Part shown: piece by piece, positions 10,548 to 18,296 of the stretch
How positions within the stretch are numbered: the stretch's first letter is position 1
Layout: every line of letters starts with the position of its first letter
From: Streptomyces naganishii JCM 4654
GTDB lineage: Bacteria; Actinomycetota; Actinomycetes; Streptomycetales; Streptomycetaceae
Reading direction: 5' to 3'
Assembly (NCBI RefSeq): GCF_014650575.1
Contig: NZ_BMVF01000018.1
Location: 62,001 to 126,000 of the forward strand
DNA: 64,000 bases
Made by a program: the position numbers and the translations under genes
The notes under the pieces: generated by a model
The model's database searches: none
The model's input: the letters and a program-made list of their open reading frames with translations, nothing else
What the model was told of the DNA's origin: nothing

Positions 10548-11009
10548 ATGGGCGCCTGGCAGCCGCTGCCGGACGATCTGCCGCCGGAGGTACGGCACTT
10601 CGTGGAGCAGCTGCGCCTGCTGAAGGACCGGACCGGCCTCAGCCTGGTCGCGCTCGGCGCGCGCACCGCGTACAGCAAGTCGTCCTGGCAGCGCTACCTC
10701 AACGCCGTCCAGCCGCCGCCCCGGCAGGCGGTCGCCGCGCTGTGCCGGGTCGCGGGACTGGACGGTCCGGACGCCGAACGCCACACCGTGCGCTGGGAGA
10801 TGGCCGTCCAGGCCTGGCCCCGCCCGGCGGCCGCCCCCGAGCGGCCCGAGGGGAGCGAGGCGTACGAGGACGACCCCACCGTTCCCTGGTGGGACCGGCC
10901 CGAGGAGAGCCCGCGGCACGGGCCGGGCGGACGCCTCCTGATCTACGCCGTGCTGCTGCTCCTCGTCCTCATGGTCACCGCGGTGGCGGGCGCCGTGGCG
11001 CTGGGCTGA
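10548..11009 (+). CDS. Helix-turn-helix protein with C-terminal membrane helix
   Basis: 153 residues. The first 75 form an XRE-like fold (GLSLVALGARTAYSKSSWQRYLNAV is the probable HTH). A charged linker and one membrane helix at the very end (LLIYAVLLLLVLMVTAVAG) follow. ATG start with GGAGGTGAGC upstream. It is clearly a paralogue of the next gene (both have LP.(D/E)L.P.VR.F..QLR near the start and YS..SW.RYLN in the HTH) but lacks its extracytoplasmic domain. A membrane-bound DNA-binding regulator is the likely role; the target is unknown. Confidence 0.8.
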   Translation: MGAWQPLPDDLPPEVRHFVEQLRLLKDRTGLSLVALGARTAYSKSSWQRYLNAVQPPPRQAVAALCRVAGLDGPDAERHTVRWEMAVQAWPRPAAAPERPEGSEAYEDDPTVPWWDRPEESPRHGPGGRLLIYAVLLLLVLMVTAVAGAVALG

Positions 11010-11126
11010 GCGGGGCGCGCGCCCGTGTACCGATGTGCCCACAAAGCAGGGTTCGGGGGAGAAGTCGCCCGACAACCGGGCTAGCGTGGACATTCAGGCA
11101 AGCACCGGGGAGCAGGGGGGGAAGCT

Positions 11127-12497
11127 ATGGCTCGTTGGAAGGCCTTGCCCGAGGAACTCGACCCGCAGGTCAGGGAGTTCGCGAGTCAGCTGCGGCGGGT
11201 GGTGGACCGCGGCGGTCTGAGCGTGGCGGCGCTCGCCGACCGGACGGGGTACAGCAGGACGTCCTGGGACCGGTATCTCAACGGCCGGCTCCTCGCGCCC
11301 AAGGGAGCGGTCGTCGCCCTCGCCGAGGTCACCGGCACGGAGCCGGCACACCTCGTCACGATGTGGGAACTCGCCGAACGCGCCTGGAGCCGCGCGGAAC
11401 TGCGCCACGACCGCACGATGGAAGCCATCCGCATATCCCGCGCCAGAGCCGCGCTGTCCGGCCCCACCCCGCCCACGGCACCGTCGCCGGAGACCGAGCC
11501 CCGCGACACCGCCGTGGGCGGCACGCCCGCGGAACCGCGCGACGCCGTCGGCCGCGACGCGACCGTTCCGGACACGGGGGCCGCCGCGGCCGGCGGTGGC
11601 GCCGGTGACCGTGCGGCTGCCGGTGCCGGTGCCGGTGCCGGTGGCGGTTCCGGTGGCCGTGCGGGTGCCGGTGCTGGTGGCGGCGCGGGGGCGGGGGCGG
11701 TGCCCAACTCCTGGGGGCTGGCCGGGTACCGGGGGCCCACCGGGGCGGACGGCCGCGACGCCGGGGGTGCGGCCGTCGCGGCCCACGGCGCCGCCGTTCG
11801 GGGACCGTCCGGTCCGTCCGCGCGCTGCGAGCCGTCCGGTTCGTCCGTGCGCCCGGGTTCGGCCGGTCCGTCCGCCAACCCCGGTCCCTCCGGCCGCCCC
11901 GGTTCGGCGGGGCCGGACGGCCCCGCCGGGCCGTCCAGTTCCGGCAAGGACGATGGGCCGTCCCGGCCCGCCCCGCCCTCCGCCCGTGGTGACCGGGGGC
12001 GCGGGCGGCGGGCGGTCATGTTCCTCGCCGGGCTGGCCGGGGTGCTGGTGCTCATCGGGGCCGTGTTCTACGCGACCGGCGGCGACCGCGGCGGGAAGGC
12101 GGCGGGGGCCGCCAAGTCGCCGTCGCCCTCCGCCACCACACCTCTGAAGCTGCCGGCGGGGGTCAAGTGCGCCGGGGCCTCCTGCACCGGGAAGGACGCC
12201 GAGAGCATGGGATGCAGTGGGAATCTCGTGAGCACCGCGCGCAGCGTCACCGTGGGGAACGCCCTTCTCGAGGTCCGCTACAGCCGGACCTGCGGTGCGG
12301 CGTGGGGCCGCATCACGCGGGCCGGACAGGGGGACGAGGTGCGGGTCGTGGCCGGCGGCCGCCAGGAGACCGGCACCGTCACGGCGGCCGGCGACACCAT
12401 CGCGTACACCCCCATGATCGCCGTCAGGGACGCGGCCGGGGCGAAGGCCTGCGCGACCCTGGCCTCCGGCCGGCAGGCGTGCACCGATCAGCCCTGA
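11127..12497 (+). CDS. Helix-turn-helix / membrane / DUF2690-type protein
   Basis: 456 residues, ATG with a GGGGGGAAG ribosome site. An XRE-like HTH (about 1-75, SVAALADRTGYSRTSWDRYLN) is followed by a 200-residue linker made almost only of Gly, Ala, Pro, Ser, one membrane helix (RAVMFLAGLAGVLVLIGAVF, about 293-312), then an outer domain of 120 residues with cysteines (VKCAGASCTGKDAESMGC) fitting DUF2690. It would link an external state to DNA binding or act as an envelope anchor. The linker is built of short Gly/Ala/Pro repeats and probably varies in length between strains. Confidence 0.82.
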   Translation: MARWKALPEELDPQVREFASQLRRVVDRGGLSVAALADRTGYSRTSWDRYLNGRLLAPKGAVVALAEVTGTEPAHLVTMWELAERAWSRAELRHDRTMEAIRISRARAALSGPTPPTAPSPETEPRDTAVGGTPAEPRDAVGRDATVPDTGAAAAGGGAGDRAAAGAGAGAGGGSGGRAGAGAGGGAGAGAVPNSWGLAGYRGPTGADGRDAGGAAVAAHGAAVRGPSGPSARCEPSGSSVRPGSAGPSANPGPSGRPGSAGPDGPAGPSSSGKDDGPSRPAPPSARGDRGRGRRAVMFLAGLAGVLVLIGAVFYATGGDRGGKAAGAAKSPSPSATTPLKLPAGVKCAGASCTGKDAESMGCSGNLVSTARSVTVGNALLEVRYSRTCGAAWGRITRAGQGDEVRVVAGGRQETGTVTAAGDTIAYTPMIAVRDAAGAKACATLASGRQACTDQP

Positions 12498-12586
12498 CCG
12501 ATGCCGTACCGCGTGCATGGGATCCGCCGAACGGGGAAGGCGGACAACACCCCCACGGGATTCCGGTCCTCCGGCAACCCCCGTAC

Positions 12587-12632
12587 GGCGGCCGCCCTCG
12601 TCTCTCCTCTCCCGGACGGGCGGCCGCCTTTT
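12587..12632 (+). terminator. Rho-independent terminator
   Basis: A perfect 11-bp GGCGGCCGCCC stem closes over a 20-base loop and is followed by TTTT. It ends the helix-turn-helix/DUF2690 transcript. Confidence 0.85.
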
Positions 12633-12720
12633 GGCGCAAGGAGCGAGGTCAGTCTGTGGGCCGGGCCACAGGGGCCCGGACGTCTCGCATCGCGGATGCG
12701 CGATAGCCTGACGGCCGGAC

Positions 12721-12740
12721 ATCTCTTGACGCCAAGAGAT
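12721..12740. promoter_or_regulatory. Palindromic operator upstream of mdh
   Basis: ATCTCTTGACGCCAAGAGAT has perfect 8-bp arms (ATCTCTTG/CAAGAGAT) around a 4-base centre and lies 59 bases before the mdh start. The CTTGA..TCAAG core resembles the site described for the MarR-family regulator TamR at central-carbon genes of S. coelicolor (recalled, not checked). If the -10 is near 12701, the site is in the early leader, fitting a repressor. Confidence 0.6.
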
Positions 12741-12799
12741 CGATCATCCGCACCCCGGGGCAGGGACGCCCCACCGCCAGCTGTCATACGGAGAACGCC

Positions 12800-13789
12800 A
12801 TGACCCGCACTCCCGTGAACGTCACCGTCACCGGCGCGGCCGGCCAGATCGGTTACGCCCTGCTCTTCCGCATCGCCTCCGGCCAGCTGCTCGGCGCGGA
12901 CGTGCCGGTCAAGCTGCGCCTCCTGGAGATCACGCCGGCGCTGAAGGCCGCCGAGGGCACGGCCATGGAGCTGGACGACTGCGCGTTCCCGCTCCTCCAG
13001 GGCATCGACATCAGCGACGACCCGAACGTCGCCTTCGACGGCACCAACGTCGCCCTCCTCGTCGGCGCCCGCCCGCGTACCAAGGGCATGGAGCGCGGCG
13101 ACCTCCTCGAGGCCAACGGCGGCATCTTCAAGCCGCAGGGCAAGGCCATCAACGACCACGCCGCGGACGACGTCAAGATCCTGGTCGTCGGCAACCCGGC
13201 GAACACCAACGCGCTCATCGCGCAGGCCGCCGCCCCGGACGTACCGGCCGAGCGCTTCACCGCGATGACCCGCCTGGACCACAACCGCGCGCTGACCCAG
13301 CTGGCGAAGAAGACCGGCACCACGGTCGCCGACATCAAGCGCCTGACCATCTGGGGCAACCACTCCGCCACCCAGTACCCGGACATCTTCCACGCCACGG
13401 TCGCCGGCAAGAACGCCGCCGAGGTCGTGAACGACGAGAAGTGGCTGGCCGAGGACTTCATCCCGACCGTCGCCAAGCGCGGCGCGGCCATCATCGAGGC
13501 CCGCGGCGCCTCGTCGGCCGCCTCCGCCGCCAACGCCGCCATCGACCACGTGCACACGTGGGTCAACGGCACCGCCGAGGGCGACTGGGTCTCCATGGGC
13601 ATCCCCTCGGACGGCTCCTACGGCGTCCCGGAGGGCCTGATCTCCTCCTTCCCGGTCACCACCAAGGACGGCAAGTACGAGATCGTCCAGGGTCTGGAGA
13701 TCAACGACTTCTCCCGCGCCCGCATCGACGCCTCCGTCAAGGAGCTCGAGGAGGAGCGCGAGGCCGTCCGCTCCCTCGGCCTCATCTGA
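12800..13789 (+). CDS. mdh: Malate dehydrogenase (NAD)
   Basis: 329 residues, the usual length of the actinobacterial form. Oxidises malate to oxaloacetate in the TCA cycle. Rossmann motif VTGAAGQIGYALLF, substrate Arg region LLVGARPRTKGMERGDL, NPANTNALIA, the Asp/Arg of RLDHNRALTQL and the catalytic His in WGNHSATQYPD are all present. ATG start with GGAGAAC upstream. Followed by a strong hairpin, so it is a single-gene transcript. Confidence 0.97.
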   Translation: MTRTPVNVTVTGAAGQIGYALLFRIASGQLLGADVPVKLRLLEITPALKAAEGTAMELDDCAFPLLQGIDISDDPNVAFDGTNVALLVGARPRTKGMERGDLLEANGGIFKPQGKAINDHAADDVKILVVGNPANTNALIAQAAAPDVPAERFTAMTRLDHNRALTQLAKKTGTTVADIKRLTIWGNHSATQYPDIFHATVAGKNAAEVVNDEKWLAEDFIPTVAKRGAAIIEARGASSAASAANAAIDHVHTWVNGTAEGDWVSMGIPSDGSYGVPEGLISSFPVTTKDGKYEIVQGLEINDFSRARIDASVKELEEEREAVRSLGLI

Positions 13790-13839
13790 CAGCCGCCGGA
13801 CCGCCGTCCGGACCGCCTCCGGACCGTCACCGACGTGTG

Positions 13840-13875
13840 CAGGCCCCGTCCCGTTTTCGTACGGGACGGGGCCTG
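13840..13875 (+). terminator. Hairpin terminator after mdh
   Basis: A perfect 15-bp stem (CAGGCCCCGTCCCGT and its complement) has a 6-base loop, 50 bases past the mdh stop. Confidence 0.85.
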
Positions 13876-13932
13876 TCGGCGTGTACGCCGCTATCGTCGA
13901 GTTCCGTACGGCTTCTGGGGGACGGGTACGCC

Positions 13933-14916
13933 ATGCGCCAACGGTGGGACGCGGAACAGCAGCGGTGGGTGGACGACGAGGGGGGCTCCGGCGCACGGCC
14001 GAAGACCCCGGACACGCCCTGGTGGGCGGGCGCCGAGACGCAGGTGGGCCCCGCCGGCCCGCCGGGTCCGGCACCCGCTCCGCCCCCGCTTCCGCGCTCG
14101 CCAACCCCGCCGCCCACGTACGTCCCGTACGCCCAGCCCGCCACGCCCATACCCACCCCCGCCCCCGACCCAGCCCCCACGCCCCCGCAGCCCGTGCCGC
14201 CCGCGCGGGCCCGCGGTCCCCGCACGGGCCTGGTCCTGGTCGCGGTGGTGGCCGTCCTCGCCGGGGGCGGGGCCGGTGCCGCGGTGTGGTGGGCCGCCCG
14301 CGACCACGGCACCGGCCATCACCAGGCCGGCCCGGCGGCGCACGCCTCCGTGAGCGCCACCGCGCCGGCCGACGCGTCCGCCCCACCGGCCACCCCCACC
14401 CCGTCGGCCACCGACGAGGCCTCTGCCTCCACCACCCCCGAGACCGTGGCGAGCACGGGCCCCTCGCCGGGCTACCGCCGGGCCGTGGACCCCGTCGGCT
14501 ACAGCCTCGACGTGCCGGACGGCTGGACGCGCCAGGAGGAGCGCGGGGTCAGCGCGGAGGTCGTCACCTACAGCTCGCCCGGCGGCGACAGCAGCCTGAA
14601 ACTGTTCGAGGTGGTGGAGCAGACCCCCGCCAAGTCCCTGGACCTCGCGGAGAACGGCCCCAGCGGATTCGTCCAGGTCCTCCACGGCTACCGGGTCCTC
14701 AAGCGCGCCTCGGGCCCCGGCTGGTCCGAACTGGACTACCGCTACGACGACACCACCTCCGGCCCCACCCAGGTCATCGACCGCCGCTTCGCCGCCGCCG
14801 ACGGCCGGCTCTACGCGATCCGCTCCTCGGGCCCGGAGGGCTCGGACGTGACGGCGCCGTTCACCGCGGCGTACGACTCCTTCTGCCCGTCGGGAGCGAC
14901 CTGCCCCGCCGGCTGA
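13933..14916 (+). CDS. Pro-rich single-pass membrane protein with outer domain (paralogue of gene at 17146)
   Basis: 327 residues; ATG with GGGGGACGGG upstream. The N-terminus MRQRWDAEQQRWVDDEG is a short Trp motif like the second half of DUF2510. A Pro-rich arm runs to about residue 95. One helix (TGLVLVAVVAVLAGGGAGAAVWW, about 98-120) is followed by a Ser/Thr/Pro stalk and an outer domain from about 185 with GYSLDVPDGWTRQEE and paired cysteines near the end (SFCPSGATCPAG). It shares every segment with the gene at 17146, three genes on. The role is unknown; the layout suggests an envelope sensor or binding protein. Confidence 0.8.
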   Translation: MRQRWDAEQQRWVDDEGGSGARPKTPDTPWWAGAETQVGPAGPPGPAPAPPPLPRSPTPPPTYVPYAQPATPIPTPAPDPAPTPPQPVPPARARGPRTGLVLVAVVAVLAGGGAGAAVWWAARDHGTGHHQAGPAAHASVSATAPADASAPPATPTPSATDEASASTTPETVASTGPSPGYRRAVDPVGYSLDVPDGWTRQEERGVSAEVVTYSSPGGDSSLKLFEVVEQTPAKSLDLAENGPSGFVQVLHGYRVLKRASGPGWSELDYRYDDTTSGPTQVIDRRFAAADGRLYAIRSSGPEGSDVTAPFTAAYDSFCPSGATCPAG

Positions 14917-15055
14917 GCGACGGCGACGGCGGCGGTCGGTAACGGTCGGGCTTCGGCAGGTGACGATCAGCTTCCGGCACCACGCACGCCCCACTATGCT
15001 GATGGTTCATCAAACCGCGTGCCCTGCACGCACGTTCGACCATCGGGGGATGGGC

Positions 15056-16795
15056 GTGAGCACCGCCTACGTGCCGCAACAGCCGCAGCCGGCCCGGCCC
15101 GCGGCACCGGCGCCGACGACCGCGCCGTACGCCAGCGAGGCCACCCGCCTGCTGTGCGCGGGCACCTACCTGGACTCCGGTTACCGCGACGAGGTCATCG
15201 ACGAGCTGTATCTGAACGAGCAGCGCATCGCCGCGCCCTCCCTCGGCTTCGACGCCTCCCGCGTCCTCGCCCACGCCCTGCGCGCCCGGCGCCTGGAGCT
15301 GGCCTGGGACGGGGCGATCCTCGGGCTGTGGGCCGTCGGCGCCGCGCTCAGCCAGGGCTGGCTGCTGTTCTTCCTCGGACTCGGGCTGCAACTCGCCATC
15401 GCCTCCTGGATCCGGGGCCGCGACGAACACCCGCCGCTCTACCGGGTGGTGCCCGCCTTTCTGCTGCGCTGGTACAGCCGTATCGGCCTGCTGTACCTCT
15501 TCGCGGCCACCGTGTTCCTCGCCTTCGGCGCGGGCGGCGACTCGTCCGGCTCACCGTCGCCGTACGACGGCGTCTACGGCACGACGAGCACGTCCGGCCT
15601 GTCCGCGACGGACGTGCTCGACCCGGGCGGGAGCACCTTCAGCGCCCTTCAGGCCTGGCTCGCGCTCGCCGTGCTCGCGCTCATCGCGCTCTGCGTCGCC
15701 GCGCAGCGCTCCCAGGTCACCCGGTCGCTGAGCCAGGAACTGTCCACCCGGCGCTTTCCCGACGCGGCGGCCGACCCGGCGCTCGCCGCCGTGGGCGGAC
15801 GGCTGCTGCGGATGATCGGGCGCATCCGCGCCGAGCAGCACCAGCCGCTGATCATGTACCACGAGGCCCGCCCGTTCTGCGGGGCCGGCAGCGCGTACGA
15901 CACCTGGGTGCTCGCCGTCGAACTGCGGCCCGACGCCATGCGCAAGCAGCGCCCGCTGACCAACCGGGCCGTCCTCGACACCGTGCGCCCGCTGCTGGAG
16001 CAGTTGCGCGAGTCGGCCGCGACCGGCCAGTTCCCGGTGCGCGACCGGCTGCGCGGCCTCGAGATCGACGAGTGCGTGTTCCTGCCGGTGGAGGGCCTGC
16101 TGCGCCGCGAGGACGCCCCCTACCGGCCGGAGGTCTTCGAGGACCACCGCAGGCGCGCGGTCGAGGAGGGCGCCGAGAAGCGGCGGCACTTCCTGCGCGT
16201 ACGGGTCGGCGGCTGGGAGGAGGAGCTCGTCGTCAGCGTCTTCTTCCGCGTCCACACCCAGGGCCGGATGCTGATGCTGGAGGTCGCCCCGCACGTCCTG
16301 ACGCCGGTGCGCGAGGAGTTCAAGGACGCCGACCGCGTCGCCCACCGCTACAACCGCAACAGCCTGCTGGGCAAGGCCGCCTACGCCGTGCCCCGGGTGC
16401 CGCGTTCGGGGGGCACGGCCCTCGCGCACCTGGGCCGGCTGGCCGCGTTCGGCTGGCGGCTGCTGACCGCGGGCAACGCGGGCGCGCTGCCCGAGGGCCC
16501 GGCGCGGTCGGTGCGGGAGCTGGGGGCGGCGCCGCGCGGGTCGCTGTTCCAGGAGATGGACGTCGACCGCTACCTGCGCACCGTGCAGGACCGGATCGCG
16601 CACGGAGTGCGCGCCGCGCTCCTCGAAGCCGGTTACCAGACCGGCGAGTTCGTCCAGAAGATCGTCAACATCAGCAACGGCGGCGTGAACATCGAGTCGG
16701 TGGAGGACTCCACCTTCGCGGTGGGTTCCCACGCCACCGCCACCAGCGGCGCAGAGCCGCAGAAGGGAGCGGACGGCGATGACCGACCCGCATGA
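15056..16795 (+). CDS. Integral membrane protein with C-terminal STFAVGSHA motif
   Basis: 579 residues from GTG 15056 (GGGGGA, spacing 5); the ATG six bases earlier is too close to that site. Three hydrophobic segments lie near residues 85-125, 140-160 and 198-218, then a long soluble region to 530 with no fold I recognise. The last 50 residues are separate: NISNGGVNIESV, EDSTFAVGSHATATSG, then a hydrophilic tail. The STFA(V/I)GSHA element recurs at the N-terminus of the next gene product, whose start overlaps this gene by 17 bases. This points to a physical pair that may assemble through the motif. Not otherwise recognised. Confidence 0.8.
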   Translation: MSTAYVPQQPQPARPAAPAPTTAPYASEATRLLCAGTYLDSGYRDEVIDELYLNEQRIAAPSLGFDASRVLAHALRARRLELAWDGAILGLWAVGAALSQGWLLFFLGLGLQLAIASWIRGRDEHPPLYRVVPAFLLRWYSRIGLLYLFAATVFLAFGAGGDSSGSPSPYDGVYGTTSTSGLSATDVLDPGGSTFSALQAWLALAVLALIALCVAAQRSQVTRSLSQELSTRRFPDAAADPALAAVGGRLLRMIGRIRAEQHQPLIMYHEARPFCGAGSAYDTWVLAVELRPDAMRKQRPLTNRAVLDTVRPLLEQLRESAATGQFPVRDRLRGLEIDECVFLPVEGLLRREDAPYRPEVFEDHRRRAVEEGAEKRRHFLRVRVGGWEEELVVSVFFRVHTQGRMLMLEVAPHVLTPVREEFKDADRVAHRYNRNSLLGKAAYAVPRVPRSGGTALAHLGRLAAFGWRLLTAGNAGALPEGPARSVRELGAAPRGSLFQEMDVDRYLRTVQDRIAHGVRAALLEAGYQTGEFVQKIVNISNGGVNIESVEDSTFAVGSHATATSGAEPQKGADGDDRPA

Positions 16796-17138
16796 CGAGC
16801 CCAGCGTCACCCTGGGGAACGTCTCCGGCAGCACCTTCGCCATCGGCAGCCACGCCCGCGCGGTCAGCCACCACGGCACCGCGCCGGCGCGCGACGAGGC
16901 GACAGAGCAGCTGCTGGCCGCGGTGCGCGAACTGCGGGCCGACCTGACCCGGGTGCGCGGCACCGACCGGACCGCGGCGCTGGACGCCGAACTGGCCGGT
17001 GCGGAGGAGGAGATCACCGCCACCGGGCAGGCCGGCCCGACCCGCCGCGAGCGGCTGCGCGCGCTGCTCGCCGACTCGCAGTCGCTGCTGAACGTCCTCG
17101 CCTCCGCGGGCACCGTGGCGGGGCTGCTCGGACGGTGA
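16779..17138 (+). CDS. Small DUF5955-like protein with N-terminal STFAIGSHA motif
   Basis: 119 residues, ATG with GAAGGGAG upstream, overlapping the previous gene by 17 bases. Residues 9-26 (SVTLGNVSG then STFAIGSHARA) match the tail of the preceding protein. Residues 40-119 look all-helical (EATEQLLAAVRELRADL, then RERLRALLADSQSLLNVL), ending in a hydrophobic AGTVAGLLG. I believe it belongs to the Streptomyces DUF5955 family. No enzyme motif is seen. A soluble adaptor or cap for the membrane partner is a reasonable guess. Confidence 0.82.
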   Translation: MTDPHDEPSVTLGNVSGSTFAIGSHARAVSHHGTAPARDEATEQLLAAVRELRADLTRVRGTDRTAALDAELAGAEEEITATGQAGPTRRERLRALLADSQSLLNVLASAGTVAGLLGR

Positions 17139-17145
17139 GCGCACG

Positions 17146-18108
17146 ATGAGCGGGGGACAGCGGTACTGGAACGAGGAGGCCCAGCGCTGGGAGGACGCCG
17201 CCACCCGCCCGGCCCCGGCGACGGAGCCACCCCTCCCGGTGCCCCCGGCGCCCCCGGCGGCGCCGCCCCCGTCCCACCCGGACGCCGTGCCCCCGGTGCC
17301 GCCGCCGGCGTACGACCCCGACGCCGTGCCCCCGGTGCCGCCGCCGGCGTACGACCCCGACGCCGGATGGCACCCGCCCACCACCCTCACCGCGCCGCCC
17401 ACGACACAGCCCCCGCACGCCGGGCACCCGCTGTGGTGGAAGGCGGCGGTGGCGGCGGCCGCCGCGGTGGTCGGGGCAGGCACCGCGTTCGCGGTGGTGA
17501 AGCTGACCGGCGCCGACGGCTCCGACGCCACCCGCACCTCGGCCACCGCCTCACCGCACGGCAGGTCCCCCGCGCCCACGGGACAGCCCACCGGCGCGAC
17601 CCCCACGGACGGGACCGCCGAGGCCTCGCCCTCAGCGTCGGCGTCCGCCCTGCCCGAGGGCTACCACACGGTCGACGACCCCTCCGGCTTCTCCCTCGCC
17701 GTGCCCGACGGCTGGCAGCGCAGCGAGCGCCCGACCGGCGTCTTCTACACGACGGGCGGCGACCACCGGCTGCTGCAGGTCTTCGTCGTCACCGAACCCG
17801 GCATGACGCCCTACGAGGCGGTCCAGAAGTCCTCCGAGAACCTGGGCACGCAGCCCGCGTACAAGGAGATCGGCCTCGAGCAGAGCGGCCCCCCGGCGGG
17901 CGCGTCCGCCGCGGTCGGCTCGGACACGGCCCGGCTGGTGTACGCGTACGACAGCGAGAAGCTCGGCGAGCGCCGGCAGGTGGTCGAGTACGCCTTCACC
18001 GCCGACGACGGCAAGGAGTACGCCGTACTGGCGGCGGGCCCGGCGGCCGAGTGGCCGCAGGCGCAGAAGGACGCCGACACGGCCCTGGCGGCCTTCGCGA
18101 CGCACTAG
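17146..18108 (+). CDS. Pro-rich single-pass membrane protein with outer domain (paralogue of gene at 13933)
   Basis: 320 residues, start 7 bases after the previous stop, so part of the same transcript. The N-terminal Trp motif QRYWNEEAQRWEDAA, a Pro arm with an exact 13-residue repeat (DAVPPVPPPAYDP twice), one membrane helix (about 100-122, WWKAAVAAAAAVVGAGTAFAVV), an Ala/Ser/Pro stalk and an outer domain with GFSLAVPDGWQRSE follow in the same order as in the 13933 gene. The two paralogues flank the motif-sharing pair. The function is unknown. Confidence 0.8.
   Translation: MSGGQRYWNEEAQRWEDAATRPAPATEPPLPVPPAPPAAPPPSHPDAVPPVPPPAYDPDAVPPVPPPAYDPDAGWHPPTTLTAPPTTQPPHAGHPLWWKAAVAAAAAVVGAGTAFAVVKLTGADGSDATRTSATASPHGRSPAPTGQPTGATPTDGTAEASPSASASALPEGYHTVDDPSGFSLAVPDGWQRSERPTGVFYTTGGDHRLLQVFVVTEPGMTPYEAVQKSSENLGTQPAYKEIGLEQSGPPAGASAAVGSDTARLVYAYDSEKLGERRQVVEYAFTADDGKEYAVLAAGPAAEWPQAQKDADTALAAFATH
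17281..17361 (+). repeat. 39-bp in-frame tandem repeat
   Basis: Two 39-base copies begin at 17281 and 17320 and a third starts at 17359 before diverging. They encode DAVPPVPPPAYDP in the cytosolic Pro arm of the membrane protein. This is likely a slippage site that changes arm length. Confidence 0.85.
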
Positions 18109-18163
18109 CCTCCACGCGGCCTCCGCCCGATCCGCGCCCCTTTTGTTCCTCCGTGCCCCCAAC

Positions 18164-18178
18164 TTCCGTGACACGGAA
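18164..18178. promoter_or_regulatory. Perfect 15-bp palindrome upstream of the betaine operon
   Basis: TTCCGTGACACGGAA has perfect 7-bp arms around one central base, 118 bases before the operon start. It looks like a dimeric repressor site; the regulator is not encoded next to the operon. The GTGACAC half recurs downstream at 18243 and 18254. Confidence 0.5.
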
Positions 18179-18241
18179 CACATTGGGCCATGGATTGCGC
18201 ATGCGATTCCGGGGGACGGGCAGGCGCTCCCGGTCCCTGTG

Positions 18242-18260
18242 GGTGACACCCAGGTGACAC
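18242..18260 (+). promoter_or_regulatory. Direct repeat GGTGACAC, 11-bp spacing
   Basis: Two copies of GGTGACAC start at 18242 and 18253, one helical turn apart, about 37-55 bases before the first gene of the betaine operon. They may be a tandem regulator site or overlap the promoter. Confidence 0.4.
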
Positions 18261-18296
18261 AGGGCGACTGGGCAGGAACGGAAGGCACCATCGATC

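Larger units (their letters stand above)
12498..12799. other. 302-base intergenic region before mdh
   Basis: It holds a rho-independent terminator for the upstream gene (12587-12632) and a near-perfect 20-bp palindrome (12721-12740), with a possible -10 box (GATAGCCT at about 12701) between them. I find no coding potential in it. Confidence 0.7.

Noticed and set aside
11127..12497. Gly/Ala-rich linker as a collagen-like or PE-PGRS-type domain
   Set aside because: There is no regular Gly-x-y or GGAGG periodicity; it is a disordered spacer before the membrane helix.
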